In this document: positions 1 to 9,164 of the stretch, in pieces
How positions within the stretch are numbered: the first letter of the stretch is position 1
Layout: every line of letters begins with the position of its first letter
Source: Lachnospiraceae bacterium
GTDB lineage: Bacteria; Bacillota; Clostridia; Lachnospirales; Lachnospiraceae
NCBI GenBank assembly: GCA_910576125.1
Contig: CAJTHM010000001.1
Location: forward strand, 1-64,000
Length of the DNA: 64,000 nt
Direction of reading: 5' to 3'
Translations under genes and position numbers: made by a program
The notes under the pieces: model-generated
Seen by the model: the letters and a program-made list of their open reading frames with translations, nothing else
Told to the model about the DNA's origin: nothing
Database searches by the model: none

Positions 1-775
<775 letters not shown>

Positions 776-1001
776 CTCATGGTCGTCCTGTCCCTGCTTC
801 CCAGTCTGCGCTCGGCCTCCGGTCCTCCCGGACCGGCTTCCTCGTGTATCCTCTGGTTCGTTTAGGTTTGTCTAGGTCGTGTTAAACTCTTCTTGTCTCT
901 CTGAATTTCCTCCATCCTTGCGGATGGTCTCCGGAATCTTCAGGGTTGCATTGCTGTTCGTTTGTCAAGGTGCTGTGCGGTATTTATTTCGCTACCGCCA
1001 A

Positions 1002-1090
1002 CGGAGAAGGAGGGATTTGAACCCTCGCGCCGCTATTAACGACCTGCACCCTTTCCAGGGGTGTCCCTTCGGCCTCTTGGGTACTTCTCC
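1002..1090 (-). tRNA. tRNA-Ser(GGA)
   Basis: Read on the minus strand, a 7-bp acceptor stem (GGAGAAG with CTTCTCC), a T-arm with GGTTCAAATCC, an anticodon loop CTGGAAA and a long variable arm make this a class II serine tRNA with anticodon GGA, reading UCC and UCU. CCA is not encoded. It lies between tRNA-Ser(TGA) and 16S and is probably co-transcribed with the rRNA operon. Confidence 0.96.
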
Positions 1091-1161
1091 AAGTGAGCAG
1101 AATCTTTTACTATATCTCATTATCGGGAACGCTCTTGCAAATATCTGCGCCTGTCCCCCAG

Positions 1162-1247
1162 CGGAGAGAGTGGGATTCGAACCCACGCGCCCTTGCGGAC
1201 AAACGGTTTTCAAGACCGCCTCGTTATGACCACTTCGATATCTCTCC
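1162..1247 (-). tRNA. tRNA-Ser(TGA)
   Basis: The minus strand shows acceptor GGAGAGA pairing with TCTCTCC, a T-loop GGTTCGAATCC, an anticodon loop CTTGAAA giving TGA, and a long variable arm, the signature of a class II serine tRNA that reads UCA and other UCN codons. CCA is not encoded. It is the first gene after the promoter at 1278-1306. Confidence 0.96.
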
Positions 1248-1277
1248 AAGCGAGCCGCTATCTCAACGGCGAAATTT

Positions 1278-1306
1278 ATTCTACCAAAAAGATTGATTTC
1301 TGTCAA
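1278..1306 (-). promoter_or_regulatory. Promoter of the tRNA-Ser/16S operon
   Basis: On the minus strand TTGACA (1306-1301) is followed after exactly 17 bases by TAGAAT (1283-1278), a near-consensus housekeeping sigma promoter about 30 bases before tRNA-Ser(TGA). No other good promoter was seen before the 16S start, so this may drive the rRNA operon as well. Confidence 0.85.
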
Positions 1307-1492
1307 CATCTTTTTTGAAATTTTTTTCATTTTTTTCCACTTACTTTTTTTCGCCCATTTTAAGCCTTTGAATGTTCTTCTCTATCCCGGCACTCTGCCC
1401 TGCATTTGATAGGCGTCACCCCTCCCACCCTCAGGCATTTTCCGATCGGGTGCGGGACTTTATACGTCTTTATGACTGTCTATGACATGCCC

Positions 1493-2230
1493 TCAGAGCG
1501 CCGACAGGATGCTTTCGGCCGTCCTGATATCCTCCGGCGTCGTTATCTTGATGTTTCCATAGGATGCCTCTACCAGCTTCACCGGAATCTTGAGCATTGT
1601 TTCCAGTACCATGGCGTCATCAGTGACCGCAAATCCGTTTCCCGAAGCCGCCAGCCGCTCGAAAAGCTTTCTGTACGCCTCCGTAATCAGCGATGTCTCA
1701 AACACCTGGGGCGTCTGCACTGCCCACACAAGGCTGCGGTCCGGCGTCTGCGCCACAAAGCCTTCCCTGTCCGCAATCTTAATGGTATCCTTTACCGGCA
1801 TGCCTGCCACGCAGGCACGATGCCGGCACACCCCCTGATAGGTGCGCTCCAGGATTTCCTCCGTGAGAAAAGGCCTTGCCCCATCATGGATGAATACATA
1901 TCCGTCGCGGTTCGGCACTGTCATATGCCCGTCTGTCATGAAGCACAGCGCGTGATAGACGGATTCATAGCGCTCTTCCCCTCCGGCCACAACGGCGGCC
2001 ACCTTGCGGAAAGCATATCTGTCTACGATTTCCCGCTGCACATAAGGAATATCGCTTTCTCCCGTCACTACGATGCAGTCGTCTATTATTGCTGATTGCT
2101 CCACTGCCTGCAGGGAATGCCAGAGCACAGGCCTGCCTCCCAGCAGCATGAACTGCTTCGCCGTTGCGCTTCGCATTCTCCTGCCGCTGCCAGCCGCCAG
2201 CACAATGGCGGTGCATCTTTTTCTACACAT
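1493..2230 (-). CDS. ispD: 2-C-methyl-D-erythritol 4-phosphate cytidylyltransferase
   Basis: IspD joins CTP to methylerythritol phosphate in the non-mevalonate route to isoprenoids. The protein opens with the nucleotidyltransferase motif LAAGSGRRM followed by KQF, and later has FIHDGARPF and the VKDTIK segment typical of the family. The ATG at 2230 is preferred to the start 45 bases upstream because AGGAAGAGGG lies eight bases before it; this gives 245 residues, a usual length. It follows tsaD across a 210-base gap that holds two hairpins, so it may be the last gene of the t6A operon or be read separately. Confidence 0.93.
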   Translation of the reverse strand: MCRKRCTAIVLAAGSGRRMRSATAKQFMLLGGRPVLWHSLQAVEQSAIIDDCIVVTGESDIPYVQREIVDRYAFRKVAAVVAGGEERYESVYHALCFMTDGHMTVPNRDGYVFIHDGARPFLTEEILERTYQGVCRHRACVAGMPVKDTIKIADREGFVAQTPDRSLVWAVQTPQVFETSLITEAYRKLFERLAASGNGFAVTDDAMVLETMLKIPVKLVEASYGNIKITTPEDIRTAESILSAL

Positions 2231-2310
2231 AGGCGGTTCCCTCTTCCTAAACTCCCATGCAGCCAGCCGCACCACCTTACCTGAAAGTCTGAGAGTTTAG
2301 GTGATGCACA

Positions 2311-2380
2311 CAAAATGAGCAAGAGAAGCTCATTTTGGCGCACAGCTGTCTCCGTTTTTGCGCATAGGAAGCGCAAAAAC
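2311..2380. other. Two neighbouring 10-bp-stem hairpins between tsaD and ispD
   Basis: CAAAATGAGC (2311-2320) pairs perfectly with GCTCATTTTG (2328-2337) over a 7-base loop, and GTTTTTGCGC (2354-2363) pairs with GCGCAAAAAC (2371-2380), also with a 7-base loop. Neither has a clean downstream U-tract in the minus direction. They may be attenuators, processing sites or small palindromic repeats rather than simple terminators. Confidence 0.6.
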
Positions 2381-2440
2381 ACTCGCGGTGCTAGAATGGC
2401 ATAGGGACTTTTATAGTAATAAATCTGCCGTTTTCTAAAT

Positions 2441-3514
2441 CTACAGTCCCAGGTTGGGCACAGCGTTCAGGTCATAGCCGCTTCGGACTCCCTTGCGGAA
2501 TTCATAATATCCCGCCGCGCCTATCATGGCGGCATTGTCCGTGCAGAGAACAGGGGACGGACAATAGAATGTGACCCCTCTCTTGCCGCACTCTGTCTCA
2601 AAAGCTGCCCGCAGAGAGGAATTCGCCGCCACGCCTCCCGCAATGGCGAATCTGTCATAGCCGAATTGCCGCACTGCGTGCAGGGAATGCTCCACCAGTA
2701 CGTCTATGACTGCTTTCTGAAAAGAGGCCGCCACGTCCGCCTGGCAAAAGGGCTCCCCTTTCATCTGGCAGGAATTCAGGTAATTAAGCACCGCGGATTT
2801 CAGGCCGCTGAAGCTGAAGTCGTACTCATGCTCCGCCACCTTTGCCCTGGGAAAGGGAATGGCGTCAGGATTGCCCTCTTTGGAAATCTTGTCGATTTTC
2901 GGCCCCCCGGGATATCCCAATCCGATAGCCCGGGCTACTTTGTCAAAAGCCTCCCCTGCGGCGTCATCCCTCGTCATGCCGATGATTTCATATACGCCAT
3001 AGTCCTTCACCGCCACCAGATGGGAATGCCCGCCGGAGGCCACCAGGCAGATAAAGGGCGGTTCCAGCTCTTTGTGCTCGATATAATTGGCGCTGATATG
3101 GCCGTTGATATGGTGGACCCCCACCAAAGGTATCCCGGCCGCGAAGCTGATGGCCTTTGCCGCCGATACCCCCACCAGAAGGGCCCCTACCAGTCCCGGT
3201 CCATAGGTGACGGCAACGGCTGTGATGTCCCGTAATGTCACCTGCGCCCGGGCAAGGGCCTCCTCTATGACCTGATTGATCTTCTCGATATGTTTTCTGG
3301 ATGCGATTTCCGGGACTACGCCCCCATACTGTGTATGCAGCGCAATCTGGGTAAAAATAACATTCGACAGCACCTCCCTGCCGTTTTTTACCACGGAAGC
3401 TGCTGTCTCGTCACAGGACGTCTCAACAGCAAGTATCAGGACATCCCCTTCATATTGTCGTTCCAAATTTTCTCTCATTCCGCCGCACAGACGGCTTTCA
3501 TCTCTATTTCCCAC
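2441..3514 (-). CDS. tsaD: tRNA N6-adenosine threonylcarbamoyltransferase TsaD
   Basis: TsaD moves the threonylcarbamoyl group onto A37 of ANN-decoding tRNAs, working with TsaB and TsaE, both encoded upstream in this operon. The ASKHA-fold start ([14 protein letters not shown]), the metal-binding HHINGH at about residues 134-139 and a late [10 protein letters not shown] segment are all present. The reading frame can begin at a GTG at 3514 (357 residues) or at an ATG 36 bases later; the family motif begins near residue 27, so the shorter start is also possible. Confidence 0.96.
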   Translation of the reverse strand: MGNRDESRLCGGMRENLERQYEGDVLILAVETSCDETAASVVKNGREVLSNVIFTQIALHTQYGGVVPEIASRKHIEKINQVIEEALARAQVTLRDITAVAVTYGPGLVGALLVGVSAAKAISFAAGIPLVGVHHINGHISANYIEHKELEPPFICLVASGGHSHLVAVKDYGVYEIIGMTRDDAAGEAFDKVARAIGLGYPGGPKIDKISKEGNPDAIPFPRAKVAEHEYDFSFSGLKSAVLNYLNSCQMKGEPFCQADVAASFQKAVIDVLVEHSLHAVRQFGYDRFAIAGGVAANSSLRAAFETECGKRGVTFYCPSPVLCTDNAAMIGAAGYYEFRKGVRSGYDLNAVPNLGL

Positions 3515-3550
3515 TGCACTCTGTCTATTCGCGCCCTGGGCATTCTCCTG

Positions 3551-4129
3551 TCAATACGCAGGATTCACATTCTGGGCCAGATCCCAGCCGTAGATTTTCC
3601 ATCTCCTGTTCTCGTCCCGGCGCAGCAGATATACCATGTCCACCAGATTGCTCTGGCCATCGGCCAGGACAGTGTATGTACAGTGAATCCTCGCGAATTC
3701 AAATCCGTCCTCCGTGAAAGTATCCACGTTTGCGCTGGAGGCCACGGACGCCGCCGTAATTTTCCTGCTGTCCTCCTGGAAAGAGGTAATCTCGGCCTTG
3801 AGCTGAAGCAGATGCCCCGTAACGTCATTGGCAGCCAGCAGTTCGTCGTCGTAAAGCGCTCTGGCCTTCATGCCCAGCTGCTCCACCTCCTCTTCGGCGC
3901 ATTCCTCCGCGTAGAGACATTTCTGGATATCCACGTAATACTTCATCACTTCCTTGACCGTAGGGGGATAATTGTTCTCCAGGTCACGGCTTAAGACCAG
4001 CTGGGCTGCCGTCATGGCCGCCTCCTTGGACACATCTCTGGACCTCCCTGACAGATAGGCAAAATAGCCCACCGCTCCCACGATCACCACCAGGAAAAAA
4101 AGCATCATTCTCGTAGTAGATTTTTTCAT
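3551..4129 (-). CDS. Membrane-anchored protein of unknown function (DUF6715-like)
   Basis: An N-terminal transmembrane segment (MMLFFLVVIVGAVGYFAYL) is followed by about 150 hydrophilic residues. The part after the anchor has alternating helices (KEVMKYYVDIQKCLYAEE) and ends in a beta-rich segment (RRWKIYGWDL) of the kind seen in NTF2-like or lipoprotein-type extracellular domains. The start at 4129 is preferred, giving 192 residues and a 4-base gap after rnz; an upstream start would overlap it. It sits between rnz and tsaD in the same direction, so it is co-transcribed. I place it in an uncharacterised Lachnospiraceae family from memory only, and assign no function. Confidence 0.7.
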   Translation of the reverse strand: MKKSTTRMMLFFLVVIVGAVGYFAYLSGRSRDVSKEAAMTAAQLVLSRDLENNYPPTVKEVMKYYVDIQKCLYAEECAEEEVEQLGMKARALYDDELLAANDVTGHLLQLKAEITSFQEDSRKITAASVASSANVDTFTEDGFEFARIHCTYTVLADGQSNLVDMVYLLRRDENRRWKIYGWDLAQNVNPAY

Positions 4130-4133
4130 GACA

Positions 4134-5045
4134 TCACTCCTCGTCAAAATTCAATTCCACAGTCCTGCCGTCCTTAGCCGCCACCGTGTTCGGAAAAATC
4201 TTCCTCACTTCGCCCAGATAGGCCTCCGGGTGCATCAGGGAAGGACTGTAATGCGTCAGCCAAAGCTCCCCGGCTCCCGCCGCCTTTGCCACCCTGGCGG
4301 CCTCATACATGGTCATATGCCTGTTCTCTTTGGCCTTGGCCAGCTTCTCAGGCTCTCCGTACATCCCCTCCAGAATCAATAAATCAGAGCCGGCCCCATT
4401 TGCGGCGATAGAATCCACCGGCCTGGTGTCCGTACAATAAGTCACTTTCAATCCCTTGCGCGGCGCCCCTATCACCATATCGGGCGTATAGGCTCTGCCG
4501 TCCTGCTCGATGACCTCTCCCTTCTGCAGCCTGCTCCAGAACTTCATGGGAATCTGCTGCTCCAGTGCCCGCTCCCTGTCGAAGCGTCCTCCTCTGGCCA
4601 CTGTCATGCTGTATCCATAGCAGGTCACGCTATGGTTCACTTTGAATGCTTTCAGCTGAAATCCTTCAAAAGAAAATGTCTGCTCCTCCTCGGCTATCTC
4701 CTGAAACCTTATCTCAAAAGGGAGTTCCGGCGCAATGGTGCGCAGAGAATTGACTACTTTGGTCAACCCCCTTGGTCCTATCAAAAGCAGTGGCTCCCGG
4801 CGCTCGGCATTCCCCATGGTCAACAGCATTCCCGGCAGACCGCTGATATGATCCGCATGATAATGCGTGAAGCAGATAATGTCGACGGGGTTGGGGCTCC
4901 AGCCCTTTTCCCGCAGGGCAATCTGTGTCCCTTCCCCGCAGTCGATCAATATGCTTTTTCCATTGTACCGAAGCATCAGGGAGGTGAGCCACCGATAGGG
5001 CAGCGGCATCATCCCTCCTGTTCCCAGCAGACTTACATCCAGCAT
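4134..5045 (-). CDS. rnz: Ribonuclease Z
   Basis: RNase Z is the metallo-beta-lactamase-fold endonuclease that trims tRNA 3' ends, needed here because the window's tRNAs lack encoded CCA. The zinc motif HYHADH lies near residue 60 inside CFTHYHADHISGLPGML, and later conserved blocks (YCTDTRP, EGMYG, LTHYSPS) follow. The start at 5045 begins directly with the beta strand LDVSLLGTGG and has AGAAGG upstream; the longer frame overlaps the previous gene. Length 303 residues is normal for the short bacterial form. Confidence 0.95.
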   Translation of the reverse strand: MLDVSLLGTGGMMPLPYRWLTSLMLRYNGKSILIDCGEGTQIALREKGWSPNPVDIICFTHYHADHISGLPGMLLTMGNAERREPLLLIGPRGLTKVVNSLRTIAPELPFEIRFQEIAEEEQTFSFEGFQLKAFKVNHSVTCYGYSMTVARGGRFDRERALEQQIPMKFWSRLQKGEVIEQDGRAYTPDMVIGAPRKGLKVTYCTDTRPVDSIAANGAGSDLLILEGMYGEPEKLAKAKENRHMTMYEAARVAKAAGAGELWLTHYSPSLMHPEAYLGEVRKIFPNTVAAKDGRTVELNFDEE

Positions 5046-5070
5046 CTCAAAGATTCCTTCTCTTAATTTT

Positions 5071-5316
5071 TTATAAAAGCTCCAGTTCTTCCGTCTCCTC
5101 CGGAGCCACGGCAAACTGTGCCGTCCATTCGTCATAGCAGTCCTCGCACAGATCAAAGTGCTGCGCGACGCCGTCCCTTCGGCTGAAGTATCCGAACATG
5201 GCATCTGCTGAAAAACAAAATTCCTTTAACAATCCGTTTTCCACCTGCAGCGTCCTGCCGCATTTATTGCATACTGCTTTTATCAGCTTTTTCTGTCCAT
5301 CCTCGTATCTACGCAT
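5071..5316 (-). CDS. Small protein with two CxxC motifs, unknown function
   Basis: An 81-residue protein with CNKCG near residue 16 and CEDCYDEW near residue 58, a spacing that suggests one zinc site made from two knuckles. The ATG at 5316 is chosen for the GGGAGAAAG just upstream. It lies 25 bases before rnz in the tRNA-maturation operon. I do not recognise a named family, and the only support for a role is its place in the operon and the likely zinc site. Confidence 0.75.
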   Translation of the reverse strand: MRRYEDGQKKLIKAVCNKCGRTLQVENGLLKEFCFSADAMFGYFSRRDGVAQHFDLCEDCYDEWTAQFAVAPEETEELELL

Positions 5317-5464
5317 ACTTTCTTCTCCCTTCGCATACAGCCCAACGATAATCGCCACCAGATTCGTCCGTCAAAGGCTTTACGCATTCCCCGCACTCTG
5401 TCCGATGAATCTGTAACCATTATACTAAAAATATACATAAATACGTGTGGTAATTGCTGTCAGT

Positions 5465-5908
5465 TCAATCATTTCTGCGCCACATAATCATAGCATCTTC
5501 TCTGGGTTTTTCATAAAATCCGGGACGGATGCCCTCTGAATGAAACCCGGTTTTTTCATAAATATGGATGGCGGCCTCATTGCTCACCCGGACCTCCAGC
5601 GTAAAGGCCGCAAGCCCCGCTGCCTCGCCTGCGGCAATCAGCTCCCGCAGCAGGGCCTGACCTATGCCGCAGTTCCTGTATTTTTCTGCCACCACCACAT
5701 TGTCTATGTTGGCTTCGCCGCAGAGGGCGGTATATCCTGCGCCTCCTGCGATTTCACCGTCCGCCAGTGCCACAAAATAAAAGCAATGCGGGTTCTTCAG
5801 AAGCTCTCTGAACGCCCCGGCAGACCAGGGCATGGAAAATGTCCGCGCTTCAATCTCCGCCAGAGCCTCTATGTCGTCCTCCTGCAATTCCCTTATCTCA
5901 ATCCGCAT
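5465..5908 (-). CDS. rimI: Ribosomal-protein-S18-alanine N-acetyltransferase
   Basis: A 147-residue GNAT acetyltransferase. The acetyl-CoA loop RNCGIGQALL is near residue 80, followed by LEVRVSNEAAIHIYEKTGF, which is the RimI signature helix and strand. RimI acetylates the N-terminal alanine of ribosomal protein S18, and its gene is commonly found between tsaB and tsaD, as here. Substrate is inferred from family and context. Confidence 0.9.
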   Translation of the reverse strand: MRIEIRELQEDDIEALAEIEARTFSMPWSAGAFRELLKNPHCFYFVALADGEIAGGAGYTALCGEANIDNVVVAEKYRNCGIGQALLRELIAAGEAAGLAAFTLEVRVSNEAAIHIYEKTGFHSEGIRPGFYEKPREDAMIMWRRND

Positions 5909-6045
5909 GCATACTCCACTATTATACTATGCTCCGGTAAAACCTGCCGCGAATTCCGACTGCAGACCTCCGGCAAGATACCTTTGCTCATTTTTCTATT
6001 GTAAATTCCGGCGGTCTGCAGTATATTTCGGCATAAATTTCCGAT

Positions 6046-6762
6046 TTATGAACACTGTCTTCGCTCAGATTCCTGTTCTGCCTGACTTTTCCGCAGATAT
6101 TCCGGACGATGCTCCGCGGCTGTGACGATTTTTCCCTGCCTGTAATACACTGCCCCCAGCGACGCTATGGATGCCGCCCGCTGTCTGTTGCTGCCCGCAG
6201 GCGCCAGAGCGCAGGGCACGCCGCATTTCTCCCGGATAGCCTCTCTGTAGACAGGTACGCCGTCCCCCAGGAAAACCACAGACCTGCCAAGCAGCGTCAG
6301 CTCTGCCAGCAGATCTCCAATGTCCACGGGTTTCCGGGGAATCACCGTATTCAACGCAAAGCCCTCCCCCTCCGGCAGGAATTCATATGCCGCGGCATAT
6401 ACCTGGTTTCTCCGGGCGTCCATCAGGGGGCATACGATCCGTTCGCTCCCCCAGAGGTTCCAGGCCAGCCCCTCCAGCGTAGGCACTTCTACCAGAGGCT
6501 TTCCCAGGGCAAGGCCCAGCCCTTTTGCGGTAGCCGATCCGATCCGCAGCCCTGTGAAGGAACCCGGCCCGGAAGCGATGGCGATGGCATCGATGGTATC
6601 CAGGTCCAGTTCTGTCATATTCCGCAGCTCATCCAGCATGGGCAGGAGGGTCTGGGAGTGTGTCTTCTTATAATTTGTAGTGTATTCCGCCACCAGCGCC
6701 TCATCCTCCACGATTGCCACGCTGGCCACCAGGCCGGAACTGTCCATACCTAATATCTTCAT
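6046..6762 (-). CDS. tsaB: tRNA threonylcarbamoyladenosine biosynthesis protein TsaB
   Basis: TsaB is the ASKHA-fold partner of TsaD in t6A synthesis. The protein has the family opening MKILGMDSSG, the helix KKTHSQTLLPMLDEL and the block AIASGPGSFTGLRIGSATAKGL. The ATG at 6762 has GGGGAGAGGAAG upstream and matches the family N-terminus; the longer frame adds ten unlikely residues. Length 238 is typical. It lies between tsaE and rimI. Confidence 0.95.
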   Translation of the reverse strand: MKILGMDSSGLVASVAIVEDEALVAEYTTNYKKTHSQTLLPMLDELRNMTELDLDTIDAIAIASGPGSFTGLRIGSATAKGLGLALGKPLVEVPTLEGLAWNLWGSERIVCPLMDARRNQVYAAAYEFLPEGEGFALNTVIPRKPVDIGDLLAELTLLGRSVVFLGDGVPVYREAIREKCGVPCALAPAGSNRQRAASIASLGAVYYRQGKIVTAAEHRPEYLRKSQAEQESERRQCS

Positions 6763-6799
6763 TTCTTCCTCTCCCCTATGCCTGCCAATCATACATAAC

Positions 6800-6888
6800 C
6801 TGGAAGAATGCCCGCACTTTGGGCATTCTTCTGTGTGAAACTTAGATTTTCTTAGCGGGCGTACTTGGACCGCTTAGAAAATCTTTTC
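6800..6888 (-). terminator. Hairpins at the tsaE/tsaB junction
   Basis: GAATGCCC and GGGCATTC form one stem near 6802-6826. A second, longer near-perfect stem pairs AGATTTTCTTAGCGG (around 6845-6860) with CCGCTTAGAAAATCT, overlapping the last codons of tsaE. These may cause partial termination or protect transcript ends. No strong U-tract is visible, so the call is tentative. Confidence 0.45.
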
Positions 6889-7355
6889 ACACTAATCCGG
6901 CGATAGTCAAAGCCTTTCTCCGGCTCCTTTTCTATCGTCACCTGCACGGAATTCTCCGGCAATATCTCTTCTATCAGGTTCGCCCACTCTATCAGACAGA
7001 CTCCTGTCCCATAAAAGCAGTCCTCGCAGCCTATCTCCTCCATTTCCTCCACATCCGCGATGCGGTAGACATCGAAATGGTAGAAAGGCAGTCTGCCGTC
7101 TTCATATATTTGCAATATCGTAAAGGTAGGGCTGTTCACATGCCCTTTGACTCCCAGGCCTTTGGCAAAGCCCTGGGTGAACACGGTCTTGCCCACGCCC
7201 AAATCTCCCGTCAGGGTATAGACCTGCCCCGGGACAGCCGCCCCGCCCAGAAGCGTCCCAAGGGCAGCCGTATCCTCCGGGGATTCGGATTCCCATACGA
7301 CGGCTTCTCCGATATTCAGTTTTGCCTGAATCTCCCGGGCAGTTATATTCTCCAT
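6852..7355 (-). CDS. tsaE: tRNA threonylcarbamoyladenosine biosynthesis ATPase TsaE
   Basis: TsaE is the P-loop ATPase that resets the TsaBD complex. Walker A GDLGVGKT is near residue 43, then the family motifs NSPTFTIL, FYHFDVYRI and VCLIEWAN. The start at 7355 (MENITAREI) gives 167 residues, in line with the family, although its ribosome site is weak. The last eleven codons overlap a strong hairpin. Confidence 0.95.
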   Translation of the reverse strand: MENITAREIQAKLNIGEAVVWESESPEDTAALGTLLGGAAVPGQVYTLTGDLGVGKTVFTQGFAKGLGVKGHVNSPTFTILQIYEDGRLPFYHFDVYRIADVEEMEEIGCEDCFYGTGVCLIEWANLIEEILPENSVQVTIEKEPEKGFDYRRISVKRFSKRSKYAR

Positions 7356-7444
7356 GCCATTTTCACGCTTTCTGTCATGCCGCTTCAGCGGCACAGACCA
7401 TTCATGCACTTCGGGCATCCTGCCCGCAGCCGCTTTCCAGCAGG

Positions 7445-7921
7445 CTATGCCCGTATCTTCACTTTCCCGGGAGGCATGTGGGTGGAAATCATCTCCACCA
7501 CCGCCGCCTGCTTATCTCCCAGCTGCTGCTTGGGGAAGATGGTTCCATTGACCGGGGAGGTATAGAGAATGATGCTCCGGCTGGTAGATACCGCCTTGTG
7601 CATATATTCCCAGGCCAGTTTCTCCTGCTGGTCCCCCGCGGAAACGCAGAGCCCCTCGTCGTCCAGTGTGTAGCGGAGCGGCTCCTGAAAGGCAGGATTG
7701 CTCAAAATCTGGGTCCTGCTCTTCAAGAACAGGGTCCAGGGCAGATACAGCAGCATGACCAGCCCCAGGATGATGAAAATCCACTGTTTCGTGGCCAGCG
7801 CGAATAAAATCAAAATCGCTCCGAAAGCGCTCCCCACGATCCCCGCCGGGCTGTTGTAGGAATGACGCAGCATATAGTCGTATAAATCTCCTGCTTCTAT
7901 CTTTACGGTTAATTCAAGCAT
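7445..7921 (-). CDS. YcxB-like membrane protein
   Basis: A 158-residue protein with two closely spaced transmembrane helices (about residues 27-68), then a soluble C-terminal beta domain with PVNGTIFPKQQLGDKQ, resembling the YcxB C-terminal domain. The function of that family is not known. It is the first gene after the promoter at 7973-8001 and so leads the t6A operon. Confidence 0.75.
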   Translation of the reverse strand: MLELTVKIEAGDLYDYMLRHSYNSPAGIVGSAFGAILILFALATKQWIFIILGLVMLLYLPWTLFLKSRTQILSNPAFQEPLRYTLDDEGLCVSAGDQQEKLAWEYMHKAVSTSRSIILYTSPVNGTIFPKQQLGDKQAAVVEMISTHMPPGKVKIRA

Positions 7922-7972
7922 GGCTCTCCTCTGACGAAATCACGTCCCAGTCTCTGTCTGTAAAACATATTT

Positions 7973-8001
7973 ATTTTACTCTATGCAGAAGAAAAATGCA
8001 A
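7973..8001 (-). promoter_or_regulatory. Promoter of the ycxB-tsaE-tsaB operon
   Basis: TTGCAT (8001-7996) and TAAAAT (7978-7973) on the minus strand are separated by 17 bases and lie about 50 bases before the first gene. Confidence 0.8.
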
Positions 8002-8023
8002 GAACCAAAACCGGGCTTGCCCG

Positions 8024-8761
8024 TTATGCCCTGTGCCCTGTCTTAATGATAGGGCTCAGAGGCTTGTAGATTAGCAAAGTCACTATGGACACGCTGGCTC
8101 CCTTAATCAAATTCAGCGGCGCCACGCAGGCGATGACAAAGCTGATGATGCTGCCTTCTTTCACCCTGGGATTCACCGCGCTCCCCATTGCCAGCAGCTG
8201 GTCAAGCGGCATGCCGTACAGCCTGGAGAACGCCGGGAGCAGATATACCGCGTTGAAAGCGGTGCCGAACACAGTCAGGATGGCTGTTCCGATGATGCAG
8301 GCTGCAATTGCCGTCTTCTTGTCCTTGCGGAAAGCATAGATGACAGAGGCGGGCAGGATAAAGCTGCAGCCTATCACGAAATTGGCCAGATCCCCCACGA
8401 AGGCTGTGGATGTGCCCTTGACGAACAGCTTCAGCAGTATCTTGATGAATTCCATGGTGACGCCGGCTGCCGGGCCGAAAGCGAATGTGCCCACTAAAAT
8501 AGGCAGCTCACTGAAGTCCAGCTTATAGAAAGCGGGAGCGAAAGGCAGCGGAAAGTCGAACAGATGCAGAATCATGGCGATGACGGAGAACATGCCGATC
8601 ATGGCCATTTTTCTGGTGCCAAGAATCGGTTCTCTCACATCATTCTTTTTACGCGCCGCCTTTTCCAGCAGCACCGCCACTGCGAACACCGCTACAATAA
8701 TTGCCAGAAAACTCAGGACATACAGGGCGTTTTCCGCCACGCTTTTAAACAGATCATTCAT
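8024..8761 (-). CDS. ribU: Riboflavin ECF transporter S component
   Basis: RibU is the membrane subunit that binds riboflavin and works with a shared ECF energising module, not encoded here. The protein has about six hydrophobic segments and the RibU-type stretch FYKLDFSELPILVGTFAFGP, followed by GVTMEFIKILLKLF. An extra N-terminal transmembrane helix of about 40 residues precedes the usual start. The assignment to riboflavin is strengthened by the FMN riboswitch directly upstream. The ATG at 8761 has AGGAGG eight bases ahead or so. Confidence 0.92.
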   Translation of the reverse strand: MNDLFKSVAENALYVLSFLAIIVAVFAVAVLLEKAARKKNDVREPILGTRKMAMIGMFSVIAMILHLFDFPLPFAPAFYKLDFSELPILVGTFAFGPAAGVTMEFIKILLKLFVKGTSTAFVGDLANFVIGCSFILPASVIYAFRKDKKTAIAACIIGTAILTVFGTAFNAVYLLPAFSRLYGMPLDQLLAMGSAVNPRVKEGSIISFVIACVAPLNLIKGASVSIVTLLIYKPLSPIIKTGHRA

Positions 8762-8818
8762 CACATTTTCCTCCTAATTCCAGTTTACTTCATAAGGAAA
8801 ATTCTTCTGAACGTACAA

Positions 8819-8848
8819 AAAGCCCCGAATCAAAAAGATTCGGGGCTG
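8819..8848 (-). terminator. Riboswitch-controlled terminator before ribU
   Basis: AGCCCCGAATC (8821-8831) pairs with GATTCGGGGCT (8837-8847); in the minus direction the stem is followed by a T-rich run. It sits between the FMN aptamer and ribU, as expected for a transcription-attenuating riboswitch. Confidence 0.9.
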
Positions 8849-8936
8849 ATTTCCACGCATCATCCAATCCCGGGACAGACAACAGACACTTCCCTGCGGC
8901 CGCCAGGACGCGCGTCTGCCCTATATCCTGCAATGG

Positions 8937-9103
8937 ATCACTCTTCTTTCATCCAGACTTTACTGTTGGTCCCGGAGTTTCACCGAGTCAGCCGTGGCAG
9001 GTCCCGCTTGCGCTGATCCCGCCCCGGGTCGCGGACTGTACCGCCAGTAGGGAATTCTCATCTGCGGAAATAAGAACCGCAGGAGTCACCCGCCCCCGAA
9101 GAA
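8937..9103 (-). promoter_or_regulatory. FMN riboswitch (RFN element)
   Basis: The minus strand shows the conserved RFN blocks in order: a GC-rich first strand, AATTCCCTACTGGCGGTA, AGTCCGCGACC, GGTGAAACTCCGGGACC, CAACAGT and AAGTCTGGATGAAAGAAG. FMN binding is expected to favour the downstream terminator and switch off ribU. Confidence 0.96.
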
Positions 9104-9124
9104 TTTTCTTTCAGTTACAGGGCA

Positions 9125-9153
9125 ATTATAATACTATTTTCCGTGAAAGGCAA
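9125..9153 (-). promoter_or_regulatory. Promoter of the FMN riboswitch/ribU transcript
   Basis: TTGCCT (9153-9148) and TATAAT (9130-9125) on the minus strand have a 17-base spacer and lie just upstream of the aptamer. Confidence 0.85.
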
Positions 9154-9164
9154 GAACTATTTTG

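Noticed and set aside
940..970. A TTGACA on the minus strand inside the rRNA leader as a second promoter
   Set aside because: No -10 box is found 16-19 bases downstream.
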